The notes under the pieces were generated by a model that worked only from the letters and a program-made list of their open reading frames with translations, was not told where the DNA came from and ran no database searches. Below are positions 23,048-31,109 of a stretch of 50,032 nt of DNA, one piece after another. Numbering within the stretch: position 1 is the stretch's first letter; every line of letters starts with the position of its first letter. The DNA is from Lachnospiraceae bacterium. GTDB taxonomy: Bacteria; Bacillota; Clostridia; Lachnospirales; Lachnospiraceae. The stretch covers positions 1 to 50,032 of the forward strand of contig JAKSRP010000009.1 in assembly GCA_024403555.1 (NCBI GenBank), written 5' to 3'. A program made the position numbers and the translations under genes.

Positions 23048-24790
23048 CTATCTTCTTTTTGGTGCCAAAGGCATATCCCATGCAAAATGATCTGTATGTA
23101 AAATGCTATGAGATTTGTGAGAAAGTGGTTCTCCAAAGTATTCTTCATAAGCCTTTAATACCGATGGATTCTCATGAGAAAAACGAAGCTGTGCGTTCTG
23201 GTCAAGGAAGTAGAGATTTGCTCCACGAACATTTGCAAGTTCCTGACCTTCATGGATTGGCTGTCCGCCACCACCTACGCAGCCGCCTGGACAAGCCATA
23301 ACTTCTACGAAATGGTATTTTACTTCGCCACGCTTGATTGCATTCATAAGTTTTCTTGTATTTCCAAGACCACTTACAACTGCTACTTTTACTTCGATTC
23401 CGTTGATGTCAAATGTAGCTTCTTTCCAGCCTTCCATACCACGAACGTTAGCAAATGCATCTGCTTTTGGATTCTTGCCTGTTACAAGGTAGTATGCAGA
23501 ACGAAGAGCTGCTTCCATAACACCACCGGTTGCACCAAAGATTACACCTGCACCTGTTCCAACTTTTAATGGATCGTCAAATGTGCCATCTGTTAATGTC
23601 TTAGGATTGATGTAATCTCTCTTGATCATACGATCAAGTTCTCTTGTTGTGAGAACTAAATCCACGTCATTTCCTGCAAATTCTTTGTAGTATAATTCCA
23701 TTGTTCTCTCGCCCTTCTTAGCGGTGCAAGGCATGATGGAAATACAGAAGATCTTTTCAGGGTCAATTCCTAACTTATCTGCGAAATAAGTTTTGGTTGT
23801 TGCACCAAACATCTGCTGTGGAGATTTTGCAGTAGATAACTGTGGAACCATTTCTGGATACTGAGATTTGATGAAGCGGATCCATCCTGGACAGCAGGAT
23901 GTAAACATTGGATATTTGTCAAGATCGCCTTCTGTCAATCTCTTTAAGAATTCATTACCTTCTTCCATGATTGTAAGGTCGGCTGTAAATACAGTATCAA
24001 ATACATAATCAGCGCCCATCATACGAAGAGCTGTAATAATTTTTTCAACGGTTGCTTCTTCTCTGGATAATCCAAGAGATTCTCCCCATGCTGCACGAAC
24101 AGCTGGAGCGATCTGAACAACAGTTACTTTATCTGGATCAGCAAATGCTTTGAAAGCTTTGCTTGTATCGTCACGTTCACTTAATGCGCCTACTGGACAG
24201 TGAGTGATACACTGACCACATAATGCACAGTCAGCATCTTCAATCTTACGGTTTAAAGATACGTCAACGTCTGTTCTGGAACCTGTATTTGCTACGTCCC
24301 AGATATTTAATCCCTGAACCTTTTCACAAATCTGTACGCATCGCATACATTTTACACACTTAGAGGAATCTCTCTGAAGTGGGAATTCAGGAGACCAAGG
24401 TTTTTTCACTACTTTCTGCTGGAAAGGAAGATCTACTAAACCTAAGTTGTTTGCAATATCCTGTAATGTACAGTTTTTGCTACGAACACAGGTTGCACAC
24501 TTAAAGTCATGTTCAGAAAGAAGTAACTGAACCGTGTTCTTTCTGGATTCACGAACCTTAGGACTGTTTGTTAAGATTTCCATGCCTTCTTTTACTTCAT
24601 TGTTACAAGCAGTGATTAATCTTCTTTTACCTACTAATTCAACTACACAAACTCGGCATGCACCGATTTCGTTGATATCTTTTAAGAAGCAAAGTTTTGG
24701 AATTTCAATACCAATTAATTTCGCTGCTTCCATAATTGTTGTACCATCAGGTACAGAGATCGCTTGATGATTAATTGTAATGTTTACCAT
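23048..24790 (-). CDS. hydA: [FeFe] hydrogenase catalytic subunit (HndD/HydA-like)
   Basis: 580 residues. In order: a 2Fe-2S ferredoxin-like domain (CFLKDINEIGACRVC), a His-Cys 4Fe-4S domain (HDFKCATCVRSKNC), two 4Fe-4S motifs (CVKCMRCVQIC and CALCGQCITHCP), then the H-cluster domain with TSCCPGW, MPCTAKKGE and EVMACPGGCVGGGGQP, and a small-subunit-like tail. All H-cluster and proton-path cysteines are present, as in prototypical group A enzymes. It makes or takes up H2, probably in the cytoplasm with the upstream flavoprotein as electron partner. The two genes overlap by 7 bp (24784-24790). The usual NuoE-like HydC and full HydB partners are absent. Confidence 0.95.
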   Translation of the reverse strand: MVNITINHQAISVPDGTTIMEAAKLIGIEIPKLCFLKDINEIGACRVCVVELVGKRRLITACNNEVKEGMEILTNSPKVRESRKNTVQLLLSEHDFKCATCVRSKNCTLQDIANNLGLVDLPFQQKVVKKPWSPEFPLQRDSSKCVKCMRCVQICEKVQGLNIWDVANTGSRTDVDVSLNRKIEDADCALCGQCITHCPVGALSERDDTSKAFKAFADPDKVTVVQIAPAVRAAWGESLGLSREEATVEKIITALRMMGADYVFDTVFTADLTIMEEGNEFLKRLTEGDLDKYPMFTSCCPGWIRFIKSQYPEMVPQLSTAKSPQQMFGATTKTYFADKLGIDPEKIFCISIMPCTAKKGERTMELYYKEFAGNDVDLVLTTRELDRMIKRDYINPKTLTDGTFDDPLKVGTGAGVIFGATGGVMEAALRSAYYLVTGKNPKADAFANVRGMEGWKEATFDINGIEVKVAVVSGLGNTRKLMNAIKRGEVKYHFVEVMACPGGCVGGGGQPIHEGQELANVRGANLYFLDQNAQLRFSHENPSVLKAYEEYFGEPLSHKSHSILHTDHFAWDMPLAPKRR

Positions 24791-26616
24791 AATGTTTCCC
24801 TTCCTCCTTTAAAGATTCCGTAACCGAAGTGGTCACAACGTAAGCACTTAGAAGCTTCCTGATAAGCTTCTTCTTTTGTCATGCAGCCTTCACAGCCTTC
24901 GAAGTCTTTCTTACGTTCGCAAGCTTCACGTTCTGGAAGTTCTACACGGCCACACTGTGGACGGTCATTTAATTCTGCTAATGGAATTTCAACGTCACAG
25001 CTGATTGTATGATGATATCCAAGATATTCATCAATGTTTGCTGCTGTTACCTTACCTGCCTGAATCGCACGGATTACGGTTGCTGGTCCTGTTGCACAGT
25101 CACCACCGGCAAATACACCTGGCATACCTTCGAAGGATGCGGTTTCATCTGCCTGGATGCGACCACGGCTTACTGGGAGACCAAATTTTGCAAATGGTTC
25201 AGATTCGATTGCCTGACCGATTGCTACGATAATGATATCGCAATCTAATAATACAGGATCTTCGGATGTAGCTTTTACGCTTGCACGACCGCCTTTGATC
25301 AAGCTGATCATCTGTGGCTGTACCCATAATCCTGTTACGTTATTATCTTCATCTTTTTCAATCTTAAGAGGTGCTTTTAAGGATACTAATTCTGCACCTT
25401 CCGCGATTGCTCCTTCAATTTCAGCTGGAAGAGCTGTCATATCAGCCATTCTTCTACGATAAACGATGCTTGTCTTTTCTGCACCAAGACGGATGGATGT
25501 ACGAACCGCATCCATAGCCACGTTACCACCACCGATTACACATACTTTCTTGCCTGTGTAATCCATTTTGTTGCCGTAACCTACGTTACGAAGCATCTGT
25601 ACTGCAGACATAACGCCATTTGCGTCTTCGCCTTCAATACCAAGTTTTCTGTCGGTATTAGCACCGATTGTTACTAATACTGCATCATACTGCTGCTGTA
25701 ATTCTTCAATGGATACATCTGTTCCGATACGCTTTCCATGAACAACTTCTACACCAGTTGCAAGTACTGCATCGATATCTTCCTGTAATTTATCTTTAGG
25801 AAGACGATAGTTTGGAATACCATACATTAACATACCGCCAAGTCTTGGCTGCATTTCGTATACAGTAACCTGATGTCCCATTAACTGTAAGTAATATGCG
25901 GATGTAAGACCACCTGGGCCACCACCGATTACGGCTACTTTTTTGCCTGTAGATGGAGCGCATTCTGGTGGAGGAACGATACCTGCATTTTCTGTTGCTA
26001 CTTTCTTAAGACCACGAATATTGATGGATGTGTCTTTCATGTTTCGACGACATCTAGCTTCACATGGATGTTCACAAATGTGTGCGCATGTTGTTGGGAA
26101 TGGATTATCCTTACGGATTAAACGAACGGCATCAGCGTAACGACCTTCTTTTACTAATGCAATGTAACCCGGAATATCAACATGTGCAGGACATAAGGAT
26201 ACACATGGAACTGGAAGAGACATCTGTGCAATACATCTTCCGTTTGTAATGTGTTCAACGTAATCTTCTCTAAATCCCTGAACCCCTTTTAATACCATGT
26301 TTGCTGCTTCAAAACCGATTGCACAGTCTGCAGCCATTTCAATGGATTTTGCTGTTTTTTCAATTAAATCGATGTGCTTTAAGGTTGCTCTTCCTTCCAA
26401 TACATCTTCAATTAAGTTTGCTAACTGACCAAGACCTACTCGGCAAGGTACGCATTTACCACATGTCTGAGCATGACATAAGCGTAAGAAAGAAAGTGAC
26501 ATATCGATAGGGCATAAGCCAGGTGGGCTGGCAGCGATACGATTTTCTACATCTTTATAAAGACTTTCTACTACTAACTGAGCACGATCTGGTGTCTGAA
26601 TTGATAATCTACTCAT
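24784..26616 (-). CDS. Fusion of NuoF-type 4Fe-4S domain with NfnB/GltD-like flavoprotein
   Basis: 610 residues. Residues ~50-105 match the C-terminal 4Fe-4S part of NuoF/HydB (CHAQTCGKCVPCRVG plus DCAIGFEA), but the FMN/NADH domain that normally precedes it is missing. Next is a GltD-type 4Fe-4S domain (CVSLCPAHVDIPGY, CAHICEHPCEARC), then an FAD/NAD(P) domain with VIGGGPGGLTSAYY (about 230) and VCVIGGGNVAMDAVR (about 365), FAGGDCATGPATVIRAI near 500, and a cysteine-rich tail (CEGCM, CLRCDHFGYG). It probably links NAD(P)H, and possibly ferredoxin, to the hydrogenase. Electron bifurcation as in NfnB is an attractive inference. It is the first gene of the operon, under its own promoter. Confidence 0.88.
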   Translation of the reverse strand: MSRLSIQTPDRAQLVVESLYKDVENRIAASPPGLCPIDMSLSFLRLCHAQTCGKCVPCRVGLGQLANLIEDVLEGRATLKHIDLIEKTAKSIEMAADCAIGFEAANMVLKGVQGFREDYVEHITNGRCIAQMSLPVPCVSLCPAHVDIPGYIALVKEGRYADAVRLIRKDNPFPTTCAHICEHPCEARCRRNMKDTSINIRGLKKVATENAGIVPPPECAPSTGKKVAVIGGGPGGLTSAYYLQLMGHQVTVYEMQPRLGGMLMYGIPNYRLPKDKLQEDIDAVLATGVEVVHGKRIGTDVSIEELQQQYDAVLVTIGANTDRKLGIEGEDANGVMSAVQMLRNVGYGNKMDYTGKKVCVIGGGNVAMDAVRTSIRLGAEKTSIVYRRRMADMTALPAEIEGAIAEGAELVSLKAPLKIEKDEDNNVTGLWVQPQMISLIKGGRASVKATSEDPVLLDCDIIIVAIGQAIESEPFAKFGLPVSRGRIQADETASFEGMPGVFAGGDCATGPATVIRAIQAGKVTAANIDEYLGYHHTISCDVEIPLAELNDRPQCGRVELPEREACERKKDFEGCEGCMTKEEAYQEASKCLRCDHFGYGIFKGGRETLW

Positions 26617-26644
26617 AATACTTCTCCTTTCGAGTGTTACCGTA

Positions 26645-26673
26645 ATTATAGTATTGTTCTAAAAAAAATACAA
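26645..26673 (-). promoter_or_regulatory. Promoter of the hydrogenase operon
   Basis: TTGTAT (26673-26668) and TATAAT (26650-26645) on the minus strand with a 17-bp spacer; the start codon follows 29 bp later behind AAAGGAG. Confidence 0.75.
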
Positions 26674-26692
26674 TCTTCTGAGCCAAAAAACA

Positions 26693-26710
26693 TCGTTAGT
26701 AAATTAACCA
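26693..26710 (-). promoter_or_regulatory. Possible Rex-like operator upstream of the hydrogenase promoter
   Basis: TGGTTAA-TTTA-CTAACGA matches 11 of 14 fixed positions of the Rex consensus TTGTTAA-N4-TTAACAA. It lies about 20 bp upstream of the -35. Rex commonly represses hydrogenase and fermentation genes according to NADH/NAD. In an AT-rich genome such matches also arise by chance. Confidence 0.3.
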
Positions 26711-26908
26711 ACAACGTCTGACAAATGGCTTATTTAAGCCATTTTTTAGTTCTCAGGACAACCAGGTATGGCACCATCCACCAACAATACAACCCCCAAA
26801 TGATCCATAAATCCGTATTTGGGAAAGCACATATAATCCTAAGTTTTTCGCATGAATAAAGGCTTTTCTATGCAAAATTGTATTAATTTCTGTACATTAC
26901 CAACAAGG
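26711..26908. other. Non-coding gap between the hydrogenase operon and htpG
   Basis: No gene is seen. It contains a plus-strand terminator-like hairpin (26723-26747: ATGGCTT-ATTT-AAGCCAT then six Ts) and an inverted repeat CCCAAAT-N15-ATTTGGG (26795-26801 and 26817-26823). An unrecognised small RNA on the plus strand is possible. Confidence 0.4.
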
Positions 26909-26947
26909 CAAAAAAGACGGAGAAGACACATATGCATCTTCTCCGTC
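26909..26947 (-). terminator. Terminator of htpG
   Basis: GACGGAGAAGA (26916-26926) and TCTTCTCCGTC (26937-26947) form an 11-bp perfect stem, with a T run on the minus strand. Confidence 0.9.
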
Positions 26948-27021
26948 TGTCTTACTTTTCACGTTAAGTCAATAACTTGTCAAGAAAAAATTAGTTAAAA
27001 CTAACCACTTTTATAACTTTA

Positions 27022-28926
27022 TTAAATTAAGAGTCCAAGAATTTCATTGCTTCTAGCGATAAATTTTGTCATGCTTTCAGCATCCATTGGCTTGTTAGAA
27101 AGCTGTGCAAGATCATAAATATGTGCTGCAATTAGTTCACTGTGTTCACCTTCTGGATTTTCAAGTACATACTGAACAAGCTTGTTGTTACCATTTAACA
27201 CTAAAGTTTCCCCACCAGTTGCACCAAACATAGCAGGATCCATACCTTCCATATTGTACATCTTCATCATTTCCTGAATACGTCTTGCATCTTCACTTAA
27301 GGTAATCATTGCAGATACAGACGCATTCTTGAATTTTTCAACTGCAACCTGAAGATTGTCCATGCCTACTGCCTTTTTGAAAACTTCAGAAAGCTTTTCT
27401 GTCATAGATTTGATTTCTTCTTCGTCAGCTTCTTCTTTTAAGCTGTCAGCAACATTCGCATCGATACGAAGGAATTTCACATCCTGATTTGCTCCTTCAA
27501 GGTGTGTGATAAATGCATTGTCGATGTTATGTGTTAAGTAAACTGCGTCCATGCCCTGTTCTTTGAACATGTTGATGTACTGAGACTGCACTGTTTCATC
27601 GGTTACATAAAATACAGTGTTCTCATTCTGGTCTTTTGCTGCTTCTAAATACTCTGGAAGAGTTACATATTTCTGTTCTAAATTCTTAAAGAGGATAAAG
27701 TTTTTCATCTTCTTATTGAATTTTTCATCTTTTAAGCATCCAAATTTGATAAATGGACTGATATCATCCCAGTATTTTTCGTAGTTTTCTTTATCTACTT
27801 TACACATACCGGAAAGCTTGTCTGCCACTTTCTTTGTGATATAATCAGAAATCTTCTTTACAAATCCATCATTCTGTAAAGCACTTCTTGATACATTAAG
27901 TGGAAGGTCTGGACAGTCAATTACTCCCTTTAAGAGCATTAAGAATTCTGGAATAACTTCCTTGATATTATCTGCGATAAATACCTGATTGTTATATAAC
28001 TTGATCGTTCCCTCAATGGATTCATATTCGTAGTTGATCTGAGGGAAATATAAAATACCTTTTAAGTTAAATGGATAATCCATGTTAAGGTGAATCCAGA
28101 ATAAAGGTTCCTTAAAGTCCATAAATACTTTGCGATAGAATTCTTTGTAATCGTCATCGCTGCATTCATTAGGATGTTTTGCCCAGAGAGGTACTGTATC
28201 ATTGATTGGTGCAGGAGCAGCTTTTTCTGCGATTTCTCCTTCTGCTTCACCATCTTCATTTACTTCTGGTTCTTCAATTTCCGGTTCAACCGCATCTACA
28301 TTTGTGAAATAAATCTCTTCTGGCATAAATGCACAATATTTATTTAAGATTTCTTTTACACGGTATTCATTGGCAAATTCTGCGCTGTCTTCGGAAAGAT
28401 ATAATGTAATTTCTGTTCCGCGGTCTTCTTTATCGCCATCTGCCATGCTAAATTCTGTACCGCCATCACATTCCCAGTATACTGGTACAGCATCTTCTTT
28501 ATAAGAACGAGTCTTGATTGTCACTTTGTCAGCTACCATAAATGCTGAGTAGAAACCAAGACCAAAATGACCGATAATCTGATCTTCATTCGTCTTGTCT
28601 TTGTACTTATCTAAAAAGTCTGTCGCACCGGAAAATGCAATCTGATTGATGTATTCTTCTACTTCATCTGCAGTCATACCAAGACCGTTATCTACTACCT
28701 GGATTGTTTTTGTTTCAGGGCTTACGATAACTTCAACCTTATACTGATTGCCTTCTGGTTCTTCAAATTCACCGATCATGTCTAATTTGCGAAGCTTTGT
28801 GATTGCATCACATGCATTAGATACAAGTTCACGAAGAAAAATGTCATGATCTGAATATAACCATTTCTTAATAATTGGGAAAATGTTTTCACTGTTGATG
28901 GATAAACTACCTTTTTTATTTGCCAT
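27022..28926 (-). CDS. htpG: Hsp90-family chaperone HtpG
   Basis: 634 residues, a full-length bacterial Hsp90. The N-terminal GHKL ATPase has FLRELVSNACDAITK, VDNGLGMT and GHFGLGFYSAFMVADKV; the middle domain has PLFWIHLNMDYPFNLKG and VSRSALQNDGFVKKI; and a C-terminal dimerisation domain follows. An acidic insertion near residues 215-245 (EPEIEEPEVNEDGEAEGEI) resembles a charged linker and is larger than in E. coli HtpG. It is a cytoplasmic folding and stress chaperone. A CIRCE operator just upstream of its -35 predicts repression by HrcA and induction by heat. The start follows GAAGGAGG. Confidence 0.97.
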   Translation of the reverse strand: MANKKGSLSINSENIFPIIKKWLYSDHDIFLRELVSNACDAITKLRKLDMIGEFEEPEGNQYKVEVIVSPETKTIQVVDNGLGMTADEVEEYINQIAFSGATDFLDKYKDKTNEDQIIGHFGLGFYSAFMVADKVTIKTRSYKEDAVPVYWECDGGTEFSMADGDKEDRGTEITLYLSEDSAEFANEYRVKEILNKYCAFMPEEIYFTNVDAVEPEIEEPEVNEDGEAEGEIAEKAAPAPINDTVPLWAKHPNECSDDDYKEFYRKVFMDFKEPLFWIHLNMDYPFNLKGILYFPQINYEYESIEGTIKLYNNQVFIADNIKEVIPEFLMLLKGVIDCPDLPLNVSRSALQNDGFVKKISDYITKKVADKLSGMCKVDKENYEKYWDDISPFIKFGCLKDEKFNKKMKNFILFKNLEQKYVTLPEYLEAAKDQNENTVFYVTDETVQSQYINMFKEQGMDAVYLTHNIDNAFITHLEGANQDVKFLRIDANVADSLKEEADEEEIKSMTEKLSEVFKKAVGMDNLQVAVEKFKNASVSAMITLSEDARRIQEMMKMYNMEGMDPAMFGATGGETLVLNGNNKLVQYVLENPEGEHSELIAAHIYDLAQLSNKPMDAESMTKFIARSNEILGLLI

Positions 28927-29000
28927 AGCTTATGCCTCCTTCTATCTTTAATCTTTCATTTTATTCTATAATAAGTAGAACACTGATTCTGCTAATGAAT

Positions 29001-29029
29001 ATATTAATACCAAACATTGTAAAAGTCAA
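29001..29029 (-). promoter_or_regulatory. htpG promoter
   Basis: TTGACT (29029-29024) and TAATAT (29006-29001) on the minus strand have a 17-bp spacer. The CIRCE element begins 8 bp upstream of the -35. Confidence 0.75.
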
Positions 29030-29036
29030 CAAAAAA

Positions 29037-29063
29037 TTAGCACTCTGCTACTCAGAGTGCTAA
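29037..29063 (-). promoter_or_regulatory. CIRCE operator (HrcA site) that also forms a terminator hairpin
   Basis: TTAGCACTC-N9-GAGTGCTAA matches the CIRCE consensus perfectly, including the 9-bp spacing. It starts 3 bp after the stop codon of the upstream gene and is followed on the minus strand by TTTTTT, so the RNA form also looks like an intrinsic terminator for that gene. Confidence 0.93.
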
Positions 29064-29066
29064 TAA

Positions 29067-29567
29067 TCATTGAATCCTCGTACTTAATATTTTCTTCTGC
29101 TTAAAATACTTCACAATCATCTCTTCCCATAGATGCTCTAAAGATTTATCCAGGGTAAATGTTTTTAAGGAAACTCCCGTTGTACAGATGAGCTTTCCAT
29201 CCTTGAAACGGATGTTTAAAAAGAGTCCTCTTACGTCTTCCGGACGATAAGCAATATTATGATTGATCATCATGGATTCTACATTTTTTGGTGACTGCAT
29301 CAAAATAATCTGCATATCAGCAGGCGTTTTCTTCCCGCGAATCATAGAAAAGATAATCTGCTTTTGTTCATCCCATCTGGCATAGCTTCGATTTTCTAAC
29401 AGCTCTTTTTCATCCTGGTCAAAAAAGTCAAGGTTTAAGCTTCCGTCAACCACATATGATACGGACATATGGATTTTGGCTTCATAGAGGAGAAAACCAT
29501 CAAAGGTTTTCTCCGAAAAAAGCTGTATCATAAATTGTTTAATATCTTCTATTTGTAATGCTAACAT
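29067..29567 (-). CDS. DUF5721-like protein of unknown function
   Basis: 166 residues from ATG 29567. A TTG at 29570 is in frame, but AGGAG is better spaced to the ATG. It is a soluble alpha/beta protein without membrane segments. The opening QIEDIKQFMIQLFSEKTFDGFLLYEAKI and a later LFLNIRFKDGKLICTTGVSL resemble a Lachnospiraceae-centred family that I recall as DUF5721. No catalytic motif is visible and no function is known to me. It follows the HtrA gene by 25 bp and is probably co-transcribed with it; its 3' end is the CIRCE hairpin. Confidence 0.65.
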   Translation of the reverse strand: MLALQIEDIKQFMIQLFSEKTFDGFLLYEAKIHMSVSYVVDGSLNLDFFDQDEKELLENRSYARWDEQKQIIFSMIRGKKTPADMQIILMQSPKNVESMMINHNIAYRPEDVRGLFLNIRFKDGKLICTTGVSLKTFTLDKSLEHLWEEMIVKYFKQKKILSTRIQ

Positions 29568-29592
29568 CAACGATCTCCTGATGACTTTATTT

Positions 29593-30963
29593 TTATCGGC
29601 TCATTGCCTGACTCTTTGCACCTAAAGTGATATTTAATGTTTTATCTTTATATTCTCCAGTCTGAGTCTGACGTTTTACTTTGACTTTTGCCTTTGTTCC
29701 AGCTTTCTTCTTAGAAAGCATCGCCTGAAGAGATTCCATGTTATTGATTGCCTTACCATCAAATTCAACTAACACATCCCCTGCTTCCATACCACATTTC
29801 TGTGCTGGAGAACCACTCATGATTTCACGAATGTAAATTCCTTTTGGCATGTCGTAAGCTGCTGCCATTTCCTGCGTAATATCTGTTCCAGTGATACCCA
29901 TATAAGCCTGTTTAGATTCTGGAATTGTCTCTTCATTGATCAAATTCTTGATAATTGGATATGCTGTATTGATTGGAATTGCATACCCCATTCCTTCTAC
30001 TTCTGCTGCAGAGAATTTCACTGTATTGATACCAATCAGCTGTCCAGAACTGTTCAATAATGCTCCTCCACTGTTACCAGGATTGATTGCCGCATCTGTC
30101 TGAATTAAGGTCATTGTTTTATCTGTAAGCTCAACTTCACGATTTACTGCAGAAATATAACCTCCGGTTACGGACTGTCCATATCCAAGAGCATTTCCAA
30201 TTGCGATTGCCTGTTCCCCAACCTTTAAAGCATCAGAATCTCCAAGAGAGATAATTTTAATAGCTGCAAGAGTCTTATCAGATACTTCACTAAGCGGTAC
30301 CTGCACCACTGCAAGGTCTGCATCACGGTCTGTACCTTTAATTTCTGCAGTTGCATTTGTTTCATCACAGAAACCGACACCAAGAGATTTGGAGCTTTCT
30401 ACTACATGATTGTTGGTTGCTACATAAATATACTTTTTATCTTTTCCAATGATGATTCCAGAACCACTTCCCTCTGTCTCCTGGGTTGTTTCTCCGAAGA
30501 AAAAGCTGTTTGAAGTTGTCTGGTAAATACCACTGATGGATACAATGGATGGAAGCACACTCTCAGCAACGGTTGTCAAATCTCCTGCGGCACCTCCAGA
30601 TGGTTTCACAGATGGTGTCTGTGCTAATTGTGTTGCTCCGCCACTAGAAAAACCAGCTTTTCTCATACCATAAGATACCCCATTAAATGCTGCTCCAGCC
30701 ACTAACCCGAACACAAGACCATAAGCTGCTACTCGTGCAAGCTTTTTAAGGAAGGACTCTCTCTTTTGTTTCTTCTCACTTAATTCTTCAGGATCTGGCA
30801 GCGGTGAATAAATCGTTCTTTCAGGAAATGTTTCCTCCTGTTCTTGCTGCTCCTGCTGTGCTTTTCGATAGCTGTAGTGGTAAATGGAATCTTCGTTTTC
30901 GGATTCTTCTACCGGTGTTTCAATTACTTCATCGTTTATATTAGTTTCATAAATGTCACTCAT
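29593..30963 (-). CDS. htrA: HtrA/DegP-like trypsin-type serine protease with PDZ domain
   Basis: 456 residues: an acidic cytoplasmic tail of about 90 residues, one membrane anchor (about 95-115, VAAYGLVFGLVAGAAFNGVS), then an extracytoplasmic S1C protease. The triad is visible as His in ATNNHVVES, Asp in DADLAVVQV and Ser in NPGNSGGALL. A single PDZ domain follows from about residue 355, containing SGSPAQKCGMEAGDVLVEFDG. It performs envelope protein quality control. It is divergent from the LCP gene and is the first gene of a two-gene operon. The start follows AAAGGGGAAA. Confidence 0.95.
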   Translation of the reverse strand: MSDIYETNINDEVIETPVEESENEDSIYHYSYRKAQQEQQEQEETFPERTIYSPLPDPEELSEKKQKRESFLKKLARVAAYGLVFGLVAGAAFNGVSYGMRKAGFSSGGATQLAQTPSVKPSGGAAGDLTTVAESVLPSIVSISGIYQTTSNSFFFGETTQETEGSGSGIIIGKDKKYIYVATNNHVVESSKSLGVGFCDETNATAEIKGTDRDADLAVVQVPLSEVSDKTLAAIKIISLGDSDALKVGEQAIAIGNALGYGQSVTGGYISAVNREVELTDKTMTLIQTDAAINPGNSGGALLNSSGQLIGINTVKFSAAEVEGMGYAIPINTAYPIIKNLINEETIPESKQAYMGITGTDITQEMAAAYDMPKGIYIREIMSGSPAQKCGMEAGDVLVEFDGKAINNMESLQAMLSKKKAGTKAKVKVKRQTQTGEYKDKTLNITLGAKSQAMSR

Positions 30964-31047
30964 AATGTTTCCCCTTTCGTTTTTTTCATCTTAACAAATA
31001 AATGTGTAAATATTATGAACATTTAAAATAATATTAATCATTTTCCA

Positions 31048-31076
31048 TTGTTTCTCGCATAAATATATTGTAGAAT
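31048..31076 (+). promoter_or_regulatory. Promoter of the LCP gene
   Basis: TTGTTT (31048-31053) and TAGAAT (31071-31076) with a 17-bp spacer, 33 bp before the ATG. Confidence 0.6.
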
Positions 31077-31109
31077 TATAAAGCAGAAAAATCAAGTGAG
31101 GTAAGAACC

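Noticed and set aside
26931-26966. An 11-codon frame starting ATGCATCTTCTC
   Set aside because: It is the right arm of the htpG terminator hairpin; its apparent ribosome site is the left arm.
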